From Planctomycetaceae bacterium (lineage in GTDB: Bacteria > Planctomycetota > Planctomycetia > Pirellulales > UBA1268), in assembly GCA_947453125.1 (NCBI GenBank), contig CANGGC010000136.1, positions 1 to 6,967 on the forward strand: 6,967 nt of DNA, read 5' to 3'. Shown here in pieces: positions 1 through 6,370 of the stretch. The notes beneath the pieces were generated by a model. That model was not told the DNA's origin. It saw only the letters and a program-made list of their open reading frames with translations, and searched no databases. How positions within the stretch are numbered: the first letter of the stretch is position 1; each line of letters opens with the position of its first letter. Made by a program: the position numbers and the translations under genes.

Positions 1-944
1 AAGGCAATCCGATCCTCACCGCCAACGATTGGCCCTATCCGGCGCACACCGTCTTCAATGCCGCGGCCTGTCAGGTCGGCGCCGAGACGCTCCTCCTTGT
101 CCGCGTCGAGGACCGGCGCGGCCATTCGCATCTCTGCGTGGCTCGGAGCGCCGACGGGATTTCTGACTGGCGGATCGATCCTCAGCCGACGTTCCCCCCA
201 GACCCGGTGAATTACGCCGAGGAGGCGTGGGGCGTGGAGGATGCCCGCGTCACCTGGGTGGCCGATCGCGGGGAATGGATCATCACCTACACGTCGTACT
301 CCCCGATCGGGCCGCTGGTGTCACTCGCCTCGACGGTCGATTTCAAGACGTTCGTCCGGCTCGGGCCGGTGATGCCGCCGGAAGACAAGGACGCCGCGAT
401 CTTTCCGCGCCGGTTCGGCGGCCGCTACGCGATGATCCACAGGCCGGTGTCGGCGGGCAGCTCCGGGGCCCACATCTGGCTCTCCTTCTCCCCCGACCTG
501 CGGCACTGGGGGGATCACCACGTCCTCCTCCATGCCCGCCGCGGAGCCTGGTGGGACGCCAACAAGATCGGCTTGAGCCCCCCGCCGCTGGAGACGCCCG
601 ACGGCTGGCTCCTCCTCTACCACGGCGTCCGCCACACCGCCGGCGGCTGCCTTTACCGGCTCGGGTTTGCGCTGCTCGACCTCGAGCAGCCGTGGCGGGT
701 CATCCGCCGCAGCGACGACTGGGTCTTCGCCCCGGAGCTCCCTTACGAGCGCCAGGGGGACGTCAACAGCGTCGTCTTCCCCTGCGGTTGGATCCTCGAC
801 GAGGCGACCGGCGTGATCCGGATGTATTACGGCGGTGCCGATTCCTGCCTGGCACTGGCGACGGCGAACCTCTCGGACATCCTCGCCTACCTCCGCACCT
901 GCCCCGTCCCGCCGCCGCGCGATCGCCCCGGGATGACGATCTGA
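1..944 (+). CDS. GH130 family beta-mannoside phosphorylase/hydrolase, 5'-partial
   Basis: Glycoside hydrolase family 130 enzymes are five-bladed beta-propellers that cleave beta-mannosides, mostly by phosphorolysis to mannose 1-phosphate. The frame is open from base 3 to a TGA at 942-944, giving 313 residues in the window. It begins GNPILTANDWPYPAHTVFNA, which is the usual start of the GH130 core, so few residues should be missing; the true start is left of the window. Family motifs follow in order: RVEDRR at residues 34-39, GVEDAR at 77-82 (the proposed catalytic Asp of the family lies in this GxEDxR motif), a His-Arg-Pro near 139-141, DANKIGLSPPP near 180-190, and a Tyr-His-Gly near 200. 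The Arg, Lys and Tyr-His positions resemble the phosphate-binding set of GH130 phosphorylases, so phosphorolysis is favoured over hydrolysis, but the substrate cannot be told. No signal peptide can be judged. It is convergent with the pseudopilin operon and probably unrelated to it. Confidence 0.88.
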   Translation, partial: GNPILTANDWPYPAHTVFNAAACQVGAETLLLVRVEDRRGHSHLCVARSADGISDWRIDPQPTFPPDPVNYAEEAWGVEDARVTWVADRGEWIITYTSYSPIGPLVSLASTVDFKTFVRLGPVMPPEDKDAAIFPRRFGGRYAMIHRPVSAGSSGAHIWLSFSPDLRHWGDHHVLLHARRGAWWDANKIGLSPPPLETPDGWLLLYHGVRHTAGGCLYRLGFALLDLEQPWRVIRRSDDWVFAPELPYERQGDVNSVVFPCGWILDEATGVIRMYYGGADSCLALATANLSDILAYLRTCPVPPPRDRPGMTI

Positions 945-954
945 CTTTGCTAGA

Positions 955-976
955 CCGGTGACGGCAACGTCACCGG
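955..976. terminator. Intergenic hairpin between convergent genes
   Basis: CCGGTGACG (955-963) and CGTCACCGG (968-976) form a perfect 9-bp stem closed by a GCAA loop, a GNRA tetraloop on the plus strand. It starts 10 bases after the GH130 stop and lies 23 bases beyond the stop of the DUF1559 gene on the other strand. The position and symmetry suggest a bidirectional terminator. No U-run follows on either strand, so it is not a canonical intrinsic terminator and could instead be a 3'-end stabilising structure. A weaker stem, AGCGG/CCGCT (986-1000), sits beside it and overlaps the DUF1559 stop. Confidence 0.55.
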
Positions 977-999
977 GCCACGGCCAGCGGTGTCGCCGC

Positions 1000-1896
1000 T
1001 CACCACTCGGCGTTGGGAAGCTCGCCACCGGCACGGCTGCCGAGGGCGTGGAGGACTTCGAGATTGATCGAGTTGCCGATCGCACGGGTCGAGCCGTCGG
1101 CCATTGAGACCACCGACGCGCCGGGGTGATACGACCCGAAACCACCGACGGTGAGCGGGCCCTTCTCGGCCGGCTCATCCTCGACGAGCCCGGTGAACCG
1201 CCGCTTCGAGATCGGCTCGATCCGACCGGTGTTTCGCAGCGTCGCCCGCGTCCCCGACGGCCAGCCAAGCTCGACCGGGGAGACACCGTCGATGGGATCT
1301 TCGAAGACGTGCTCCGAGAGGAGGAGCGTGTGCGAACTGCCGTCGAGAATGTCGTCGAACCGGATCCGGCTGTTGAGGAACAGGAGCCCGTCGTTGCCGA
1401 CGTCGATTGGCGCCTCGATCGAGTTGTGGCAGCCGGCGTAGCTCGACCATGCGATCGGGGCGCCACCTTGGTCGCCGCCCCTTGGCCCGGCGGAGGACGG
1501 GCAACGCAGGACCGCGATCGTCATCCGTCGCAGCTTGTCATTTTTCTCGGCGTAGGCGCCGGCCTGCTGGTCGAACATCTGGAAGAGGCTGTTCTGCTCC
1601 ATGTAGGGGAGCACCTGCACCGTCCAGGAGAGATGCTGGCCGACGGCCTCGTTTCTGATCGGGCCGTCGGGATTGATGACGCCGGAAGGAAAGTGGCCGG
1701 TATGGAACTCGTGGTTGTGGAGGGCGAGGCCGAGCTGCGTCGTGTTGTTCAAGCAGGAGCAGCGCCTGGCGGCCTCGCGGGCGGCCTGGACGGCCGGAAG
1801 GAGGAGGCCGACGAGCGTGCCGATGATGGCGATGACGACGAGCAGCTCGACGAGCGTGAACGCCCGCAGCCGGCGGTGGGAACGGTGAATGGTCAT
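1000..1896 (-). CDS. DUF1559 prepilin-like protein with H-X9-DG motif
   Basis: This 298-aa protein belongs to the DUF1559 (SBP_bac_10) family, a planctomycete-type relative of type II secretion major pseudopilins whose function is largely unknown. The N-terminus is a type III prepilin signal: a basic leader of 12 residues, cleavage expected between Ala12 and Phe13 (Ala rather than Gly at -1), Glu17 at mature +5, then a hydrophobic helix to about residue 37 ending in LLPAVQAAREAARR. Family landmarks follow: CLNNTTQLGLALHNHEF at about 48-64, a CPS motif near 132, and near residues 255-270 a His followed by nine residues and Asp-Gly (HPGASVVSMADG), the H-X9-DG motif. The ATG overlaps the previous gene's stop as ATGA, and GGAGG lies 7 bases upstream. 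It is the last gene of the operon and sits where a GspG-like subunit could serve the I-J-K-like proteins upstream. Surface or periplasmic display is inferred. Confidence 0.93.
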   Translation of the reverse strand: MTIHRSHRRLRAFTLVELLVVIAIIGTLVGLLLPAVQAAREAARRCSCLNNTTQLGLALHNHEFHTGHFPSGVINPDGPIRNEAVGQHLSWTVQVLPYMEQNSLFQMFDQQAGAYAEKNDKLRRMTIAVLRCPSSAGPRGGDQGGAPIAWSSYAGCHNSIEAPIDVGNDGLLFLNSRIRFDDILDGSSHTLLLSEHVFEDPIDGVSPVELGWPSGTRATLRNTGRIEPISKRRFTGLVEDEPAEKGPLTVGGFGSYHPGASVVSMADGSTRAIGNSINLEVLHALGSRAGGELPNAEW

Positions 1897-2384
1897 GGCA
1901 GAGCCTCCGGGGTGACGTCAGGAGATGGTTCGGGAACGGTGGATGGTGGAATGGCCGGGGCCTGGTTCGGCGTGAAAGCCTCCCTGGCCACGCGGAGGGC
2001 TCGCTCGCGGCGGACCGAGTCGGGGCGACCGACGGGATACTCGACGACGAGGCCAAGGCTGACGCCGTCGTCGATGGGAGTAACCGAGGTGGTCACCTCC
2101 GCGGCTCCTCTCCCGACGATTGCCTCGGAAGCCACGGTCGTGCGCCCGCCGGTCCAGCCGGGCTCGGCGCGGAGACGAATGACGGCCCGCTCGCAGGCGG
2201 CTTCGAGCAGGCACTCCGCCTGACGGAGCTCGAGTTCTTTCAGGAACTGACGGCGCCCCAGAAGGGCGATCTTCAGCATCCCGCCGAGCATGACCAGGAC
2301 AATGGCCATTGCCGCGAGTACCGCGACGAGCGTTGCCCCACGACGGCCCTGCGGCGGCAACGAACGGCAGAAAGGGTGGGTCAT
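1893..2384 (-). CDS. PilX/GspK-like minor pseudopilin, short
   Basis: This is a 163-aa membrane-anchored protein. A Gln-Gly-Arg-Arg-Gly leader end (Gly16) is followed directly by a hydrophobic helix (ATLVAVLAAMAIVLVMLGGM, 17-36), as in prepilins. Mature position +5 is Ala rather than Glu, a trait of GspK and of some PilX-like minor pilins, which are thought to cap the pseudopilus tip. A charged amphipathic helix (about 43-72) comes next, then a short beta-rich region, and a proline-rich tail from about 139 (Pro in 9 of the last 25 residues). At 163 aa it is far shorter than typical GspK (about 300 aa), so it lacks GspK's large alpha-domain and is closer in size to PilX. The start is fixed by an ATGA overlap with the upstream gene and GGGGAGG at 2392-2398, 7 bases before the ATG. 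Position after I- and J-like genes supports a K/X role. Family assignment is by architecture and context only. Confidence 0.72.
   Translation of the reverse strand: MTHPFCRSLPPQGRRGATLVAVLAAMAIVLVMLGGMLKIALLGRRQFLKELELRQAECLLEAACERAVIRLRAEPGWTGGRTTVASEAIVGRGAAEVTTSVTPIDDGVSLGLVVEYPVGRPDSVRRERALRVAREAFTPNQAPAIPPSTVPEPSPDVTPEALP
1904..1908 (-). promoter_or_regulatory. Shine-Dalgarno for the DUF1559 gene
   Basis: GGAGG on the minus strand lies 7 bases before the ATG at 1896, inside the end of the PilX/GspK-like gene. It supports this start and coupled re-initiation at the ATGA overlap. Confidence 0.7.
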
Positions 2385-2992
2385 GGTCGCGCCTCCCCGT
2401 CACGCGCCGGCAGGACGCGGAGATCGCGGCCGAGAACAGCCTCGACGACCAGCGCCGGCGGCTTTCGTTTTGCCTCGGCAGGGGAACGTGGCGGCCGCAC
2501 GACCCCCGGGGGGGCGAGTTCTCCGTCTGCGCCCTCGGCGCCGAGCTCGAGATGAATCTGTTTCTCGGCCACGGTCACGACCGCGGCGCACGGCCCGGCA
2601 AGCGCATAGTCTTCGCGCCCCGTCGGCGTGGGATTGCCGGGGGCAAGCAGACGCCGCTGGATCTGGCGACGGTCGGCCGTGTGGCGGTATTCGATCGTGC
2701 CGCCATCGGGGAGCGTGAAGGCCACGAGCCGTTCCCCGGCCGGCGCCTCAATCTGCGCCGCGACTTGGGCCGCGGCATGGACATCGGCCCGGAACTGGCG
2801 GGCGAGGCGGGCACTGGTCCGCTCGTCGTCAAAGAATCGGCGGCTCTCCGACTGGGCCCGCATCACGCCGTGGAGGAGCATGGCGCTCGAGGTGATGACG
2901 AGGCTCACACCCCCCATCGCCATGAGAAGCTCGATCAGCGAGATGCCCCGCGGCGGACGTCGACCGGAGATCGGGCGTGTCATGGTTCTCAT
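2381..2992 (-). CDS. GspJ/PilW-like minor pseudopilin
   Basis: This 203-aa protein has a class III signal: basic leader ending Pro-Pro-Arg-Gly16, mature start ISLIELLMAMGG with Glu21 at +5, and a hydrophobic helix to about residue 42. The following ARLARQFRADVHAA (61-74) and the GGTIEYRHTADRRQIQRR strand pair (97-114) are typical of GspJ/PilW proteins, which assemble with I and K at the pseudopilus tip. The C-terminal 45 residues are Pro/Arg-rich and not recognised. I chose the ATG at 2992 because it forms an ATGA overlap with the upstream stop and has GGGGAG (3001-3006) 8 bases upstream. An ATG at 3025 would give a long non-signal-like extension, and one at 2983 lacks a ribosome site. It is translationally coupled on both sides. 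Confidence 0.85.
   Translation of the reverse strand: MRTMTRPISGRRPPRGISLIELLMAMGGVSLVITSSAMLLHGVMRAQSESRRFFDDERTSARLARQFRADVHAAAQVAAQIEAPAGERLVAFTLPDGGTIEYRHTADRRQIQRRLLAPGNPTPTGREDYALAGPCAAVVTVAEKQIHLELGAEGADGELAPPGVVRPPRSPAEAKRKPPALVVEAVLGRDLRVLPARDGEARP
2392..2398 (-). promoter_or_regulatory. Shine-Dalgarno for the PilX/GspK-like gene
   Basis: GGGGAGG on the minus strand lies 7 bases before the ATG at 2384, within the 3' end of the GspJ-like gene. It is one of the strongest ribosome sites in the operon. Confidence 0.7.
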
Positions 2993-3429
2993 GGCGTTTG
3001 CTCCCCTGAAGCAGACGGGAGCCATCCGGCAAGGCGGAGCGGGTGGCCGCGGCGGCCAGGTTCATTCCATTCGATCGCCAGCTCGATCCGCTGCAGGCCG
3101 TCGTCGTCAGGGGCGGCGGCTGCGGCGGTGAGCGTCGCCCCCGGGAGGTGCGCCGCGGCGAAGGGGGACGGCGCGGGGGCAGTGAGGAAGGCCTCGCGTG
3201 CGGCCGGGGGGAGCGCGTGGAGGAGTTCCATCCGATTGGCGAGCTCCTCGACGGCGAGACGCTGGTTACGACCCGAGACGAGCAGCCGGCCGTGGCGGAC
3301 GAGGAGCCCCGCCGACACCGAGATGATGACGGAGAGGATCCCGAAGGCGACGAGGAGCTCGAAGAGGGTGACCCCGCGGCGCGTCATGTCCCCGAGATCG
3401 ACGCGGCGTGGAGAGCGAAGCGTGGTCAT
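2989..3429 (-). CDS. GspI/PilV-like minor pseudopilin
   Basis: This 146-aa prepilin-like protein has a basic leader ending Thr-Arg-Arg-Gly19, mature start VTLFELLVAFGILSVIISVS with Glu24 at +5, and a hydrophobic helix to about residue 44. The next segment, RLAVEELANRMELLHALP (57-74), matches the amphipathic helix seen after the anchor in GspI/PilV proteins. The C-terminal half is Ala/Pro-rich with one predicted beta strand pair (IELAIEWNE, LRLAGWLP). The order I, then J, then a K/X-like gene is that of classical type II secretion operons. The ATG at 3429 shares one base with the upstream TGA (TGATG), and GAGGG (3438-3442) lies 8 bases upstream. A later ATG at 3387 would leave a 5-residue leader, also compatible with prepilin processing, so the exact start is not certain. 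Confidence 0.85.
   Translation of the reverse strand: MTTLRSPRRVDLGDMTRRGVTLFELLVAFGILSVIISVSAGLLVRHGRLLVSGRNQRLAVEELANRMELLHALPPAAREAFLTAPAPSPFAAAHLPGATLTAAAAAPDDDGLQRIELAIEWNEPGRRGHPLRLAGWLPSASGEQTP
3001..3006 (-). promoter_or_regulatory. Shine-Dalgarno deciding the GspJ-like start
   Basis: GGGGAG on the minus strand lies 8 bases before the ATG at 2992. It selects that ATG over the in-frame alternatives at 3025 and 2983, neither of which has a comparable purine tract. Confidence 0.6.
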
Positions 3430-4529
3430 CAGGTGAGCCCTCGAATGAGATTGAAGAGCGGCTCCATGACTCCCATGGCGATGATGAAGACGAAGATTCC
3501 CATCGCCATCACAAACGCTGGAAGGATCAAATCGGAGAGGAGCCACATCCGTTCGAGAATCCGTTCCCGGTGACGGCGCGACAGCGCCCGCGTCACCCAG
3601 CCCGCATCAGGGCTGGCATCGAGGGCCGCGGCTTCGGCTGGCGACAGGACTCCCGCTCGGCTTGATCGGGCGGCGCCGCCTGGACCCTGCGATTTCTCCT
3701 TGAGCGTCGAGCGCAAACCCCGGTCGATCGTGCCCAATGCCAGGGCCTGAGCGGCGCGTCCCTCCCCTTCCCCGGCCCGCTCTGCCACATCGAGGCTGCC
3801 GAGCCAATCGGCGGCTCGGGCGTCGCCGAGCACTCCCAGGCCGCCGAGGCCGACAGAGCGCCGCAGCCCAGCCCAGGCCCGCGGGGCGAGGCGGGAAGCG
3901 ATGTTCGCGGCGAGGATTGCCAGCAGCGGGAGCCACCAGAAGGCTATGAAGGTGTAGCCGAGCCATCCCACGGCTGTCATCCAGGGAGATTCCTCCATCC
4001 CGAAGTCGTCGAAGATCTTCTTGAACTGCGGCACGAGCTTGACCATCAGGAAGGTCAAGATCGGCAGGCTCACGAGGAGCAGCGTCGCCGCATACCCCAG
4101 ACCCCAGCGGATATCGCGCTCCACCGGCTCGGTCGAGGTCGCCGGCGCGCTGAAGCCGGTGAGCGCTTCGGTGGCATTGCCGTGGAGCGTCGTCGCTACG
4201 GCGAGCGCCGTCGCATCCTGCGGGCGGAGGGCTCCGCGCACCCGCGAAAGCGCCGCGTCGAGCGGCATGCCTGCTGCCACGAGCTTGGCGAGCTTCCTCA
4301 CCCTCGCCGCCTGCCAGCCACGTTCATCGGCGGCCCAGGCTTCGAGGAGCGGCGCGAGCGGGAGCCCCTCGTCGAGACCCAAGGCGAGCAATTCCGCCAG
4401 CGCCCGTCGCTGCCCCGACGACGTTGGCAGGAACCCGCCAAAGAGCGTGGGAAAGAGCCCCAGCTGCGTCGCTCGGGAGTCGATCCCGCGGGCAGCGACA
4501 AACTTGGCGAAGGTGGGGAAGAGCGACAT
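3429..4529 (-). CDS. GspF/PilC-like platform protein, third tandem copy (F-C)
   Basis: This 366-aa protein is of the T2SSF family, the polytopic inner-membrane platform that couples the GspE/PilB ATPase to pilin assembly. Residues 41-125 form the first cytoplasmic helical domain, with the characteristic L-x-G-L-x-x-G-x-P-L and A-x-G-x-P-L-x-x-A-L patterns (about 50-60 and 85-93). Hydrophobic helices are at about 144-165, 188-211 and 331-357. The signature after the first helix, LVPQFKKIFDDFGMEES (165-181), is strongly family-typical. The second cytoplasmic domain (about 212-325) is recognisable but has a low-complexity stretch at 278-292. It ends MEPLFNLIRGLT, like other GspF C-termini. It is the most complete of the three copies, though still shorter than the usual 400 aa. 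It starts 22 bases after the previous stop without a clear Shine-Dalgarno, and its stop overlaps the GspI-like start. Confidence 0.9.
   Translation of the reverse strand: MSLFPTFAKFVAARGIDSRATQLGLFPTLFGGFLPTSSGQRRALAELLALGLDEGLPLAPLLEAWAADERGWQAARVRKLAKLVAAGMPLDAALSRVRGALRPQDATALAVATTLHGNATEALTGFSAPATSTEPVERDIRWGLGYAATLLLVSLPILTFLMVKLVPQFKKIFDDFGMEESPWMTAVGWLGYTFIAFWWLPLLAILAANIASRLAPRAWAGLRRSVGLGGLGVLGDARAADWLGSLDVAERAGEGEGRAAQALALGTIDRGLRSTLKEKSQGPGGAARSSRAGVLSPAEAAALDASPDAGWVTRALSRRHRERILERMWLLSDLILPAFVMAMGIFVFIIAMGVMEPLFNLIRGLT
3438..3442 (-). promoter_or_regulatory. Possible Shine-Dalgarno for the GspI-like gene
   Basis: GAGGG on the minus strand lies 8 bases before the ATG at 3429, within the last codons of the third GspF copy. 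It favours this start over the later ATG at 3387. Confidence 0.5.
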
Positions 4530-4551
4530 CGGGGCACCGGAAGCAACGGCG

Positions 4552-5529
4552 TCAGGACAGGTCGGTGACCAAACTGATCAGCGGCGCGAACAGGGCGAGG
4601 ACCATGAGGAAGACAAGGAGGCCAGTGACGAAAACGGCCACCGGCCCGAGGAACCAGGAGATCCAGGAGCGACTGGCGGCGAGGCGGAGGGCGTGGCAGG
4701 TGGCGATCCGGTCGAGGAGCCGGACCCGCGTGGCCGCGGGCAAATCCCCCTCGAGGGCGAATCGCACAGTCGCTGAAAGCCACCGTGGCTGCTGGTCCGC
4801 TGCTGCCATGGCGTCCTGTGGATCAACCGCACGGCTCGCCACGGCAATCGCCACTGGCTGCGGCACCTCTGCGGCGAGGAGATCGGCGGCGAAGCGCGCG
4901 AATCGCCCCGACTGCGCGAATCGGCTGCCGGGGAGGCGGAGCCACGACGGCCACCAGCGATTGGCTGTCAGCCACAGCGCCGTCGCCACAGCCGCCGCCG
5001 CAAGCAGCCCCCCCCAACCCTCCCTGAGAAAGTGGGAGAATCCGATCAGCGCCTCGGTGGCCAGCGGCAGCCGCATCCCGAAGTCGCCGAGGAGTTTCTC
5101 AAACTCCGGCACGACGAGCAGGGCCAGAAACGACGTCACGGCCAGCGCCAGGAGCGTCACGAAGAACGGATAGACGAGCGGCAGCCACCACCGACTATTC
5201 GTCTCCTCCGTCGCGACCACATCGACGGCCCGGGCGAGGAACGCGGCCTCCGAGGCCCCGTCACCAGTCGTCGCGCCGGGGGCCGCGGCGGTGAGGAGCG
5301 GGATCCAGGTGTCGGGATCGTGCTCGAGGGCCCGGCTTGCCCGGGAGGCATCCCCCGCGGCGAGCGTCTCGCAGAGCTCGTCCCAGGCAGCGCGGCGGCG
5401 CGGTGAGAGCTCGGCGCCAAGGGCCCGCAGTGCGGGGATAATCCCGCCGCCGACCTCGAGCGCACGGCCGATCCAGGGGCCGAGCGCGGCTGTGGCGGCA
5501 GAGGCGGCGGTGGTCTTGGGGGGAGCCAT
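4552..5529 (-). CDS. GspF/PilC-like platform protein, second tandem copy (F-B)
   Basis: This 325-aa T2SSF-family inner-membrane protein has a first cytoplasmic domain at about 20-110. Hydrophobic helices are at about 115-140, 168-190 and 293-318. The diagnostic segment VVPEFEKLLGDFGMRLPLAT (139-158) closely parallels the same segment of the next gene, and the C-terminus FAPLISLVTDLS parallels MEPLFNLIRGLT there. The second cytoplasmic domain (about 200-285) is alanine-rich but in the right place. I chose the ATG at 5529: the frame is open further upstream to 5706, but that part overlaps the preceding gene and is Ser/Pro/Arg-rich out-of-frame sequence. The chosen start lies 22 bases after the previous stop and has no obvious Shine-Dalgarno. 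As with its neighbours, no ATPase gene accompanies it. Confidence 0.87.
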   Translation of the reverse strand: MAPPKTTAASAATAALGPWIGRALEVGGGIIPALRALGAELSPRRRAAWDELCETLAAGDASRASRALEHDPDTWIPLLTAAAPGATTGDGASEAAFLARAVDVVATEETNSRWWLPLVYPFFVTLLALAVTSFLALLVVPEFEKLLGDFGMRLPLATEALIGFSHFLREGWGGLLAAAAVATALWLTANRWWPSWLRLPGSRFAQSGRFARFAADLLAAEVPQPVAIAVASRAVDPQDAMAAADQQPRWLSATVRFALEGDLPAATRVRLLDRIATCHALRLAASRSWISWFLGPVAVFVTGLLVFLMVLALFAPLISLVTDLS

Positions 5530-5551
5530 GGGTGAGTGTTTCGGCAAAGCT

Positions 5552-6370
5552 TCAGCGGCTGGCCGAGGCTTCGGAGATCGCCATGAAGAAATCGATCGCC
5601 GGGAGAAAGAGGACGAGGGCATAGGCGAGGACGGCAAGGCCGGCGATGACGAGCGCCACGACGATCCGCCCGAACTGGCGCGCGTCGCCGTCGCGCCGGG
5701 CAGCACGCGCCCGGGCCACTCTGGCCGCCTGCCGAAGGGCTTCGCCGCGTGGCACGCCGCCGAGATCGAGGCCGGTGGCCCAAGGAATGAGTGGAGACGC
5801 GGAGGCCGCCGCCCCGATCCCGAACGCCTCGGCCACGGCTGCGGCTTCCTCGAGGAGGACGCCAGCGTCGGCTAGCGCCGCGAGCGTCTCGCACCCGAGC
5901 GCCGCCCGGAGCGAGTCGGGCCCGACCGATCGGGAGCGGCGCGCCGTCGCGGCCCACCAGGCGATGGCGAGCGCCGCGATCATGGCCGCCAGAAGCCAGG
6001 GCGCCGCGGCCCGAGCGGCTTCGAGGAGCCCCAGGCCACTTCCCGGCCGGACCTGGAACTCGGCATACACCCCTTCAAAGAGCGGCGTTAGCCCCGCCCC
6101 TAGAAGCGCCGCACCGAGGGCCGCACCGGCACAGACAAGCGCCGGATAAAACCACGGCCGCCAGGCTCCACGGGCCCGCGTCGCCGCGTCTTGCCCGGTG
6201 CGGACGGCCGCTTCGAGAACCCTGTCGGCATCGGCCCCGAGCCGCACCGCCTCGGCCAGCGCCGCCGTCGCGGCTGGGCCCGCCCATGCCACCGGCAGCC
6301 CAGCCGCCTCGAGCCCTGCGGCCCGGGCGCGGAAGGCCGAAGTGGGATCGGAGTGGACAGCGGCGGCCAT
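5552..6370 (-). CDS. GspF/PilC-like platform protein, first tandem copy (F-A), shortened N-terminus
   Basis: This 272-aa protein is the most diverged of three consecutive T2SSF-like proteins. Hydrophobic helices lie at about 74-94, 122-142 and 234-256. After the first helix, GLTPLFEGVYAEFQVRPG (93-110) is the counterpart of the VPxFxxxxxDFG motif of the next two genes. A second cytoplasmic domain (about 150-228) contains LGCETLAALADAGVLLEEAAAVAEAFG, typical of GspF repeats. Only about 70 residues precede the first helix, so the first cytoplasmic domain is much reduced compared with a 400-aa GspF. Alanine content is very high. The ATG at 6370 follows a pyrimidine-rich leader with no Shine-Dalgarno. 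It is the first gene of the apparent operon, 98 bases after thiC. It could be a non-ATPase-contacting partner of the other two copies; that is inference. Confidence 0.78.
   Translation of the reverse strand: MAAAVHSDPTSAFRARAAGLEAAGLPVAWAGPAATAALAEAVRLGADADRVLEAAVRTGQDAATRARGAWRPWFYPALVCAGAALGAALLGAGLTPLFEGVYAEFQVRPGSGLGLLEAARAAAPWLLAAMIAALAIAWWAATARRSRSVGPDSLRAALGCETLAALADAGVLLEEAAAVAEAFGIGAAASASPLIPWATGLDLGGVPRGEALRQAARVARARAARRDGDARQFGRIVVALVIAGLAVLAYALVLFLPAIDFFMAISEASASR

Larger units (their letters stand above)
1000..6370 (-). other. Putative seven-gene pseudopilus assembly operon
   Basis: Seven genes on one strand run F-A, F-B, F-C, GspI-like, GspJ-like, PilX/GspK-like, DUF1559. The gaps are 22 and 22 bases, then four overlaps: TGATG at 3427-3431, and ATGA at 2989-2992, 2381-2384 and 1893-1896. 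This arrangement strongly implies one transcript with translational coupling of the pseudopilin genes. The order of I-, J- and K-like genes after F follows classical type II secretion operons, but E, D, C, L, M and a peptidase are absent. The block is bounded by thiC upstream and by a convergent GH130 gene downstream, so the missing parts are not directly adjacent in this window. Confidence 0.8.

Noticed and set aside
138..140. GTG as the start of the GH130 gene
   Set aside because: The same frame is open to the window edge, and residues upstream include the conserved GNPILTANDWPYP and RVEDRR segments, so the gene starts outside the window.
1126..2223. Long plus-strand open frame (365 codons) antisense to the DUF1559 and PilX-like genes
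   Set aside because: It is rich in Arg, Gly and Ala, has no recognisable domain, and lies opposite two genes with clear family motifs. It is an artefact of high GC and strand symmetry.
2309..3436. Long plus-strand open frame (375 codons) antisense to the GspI/GspJ-like genes
   Set aside because: It has low-complexity Arg/Ala/Ser composition and no motif, and the opposite strand encodes prepilin signals with intact cleavage sites and overlapping starts.
3430..3546. Upstream extension of the GspI-like gene
   Set aside because: The extra 39 residues overlap the GspF copy out of frame and would bury the prepilin leader. The TGATG overlap and GAGGG support 3429.
5530..5706. Upstream extension of the second GspF copy
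   Set aside because: The extra 59 residues are Ser/Pro/Arg-rich, overlap the first GspF copy by over 150 bases, and resemble no GspF N-terminus.
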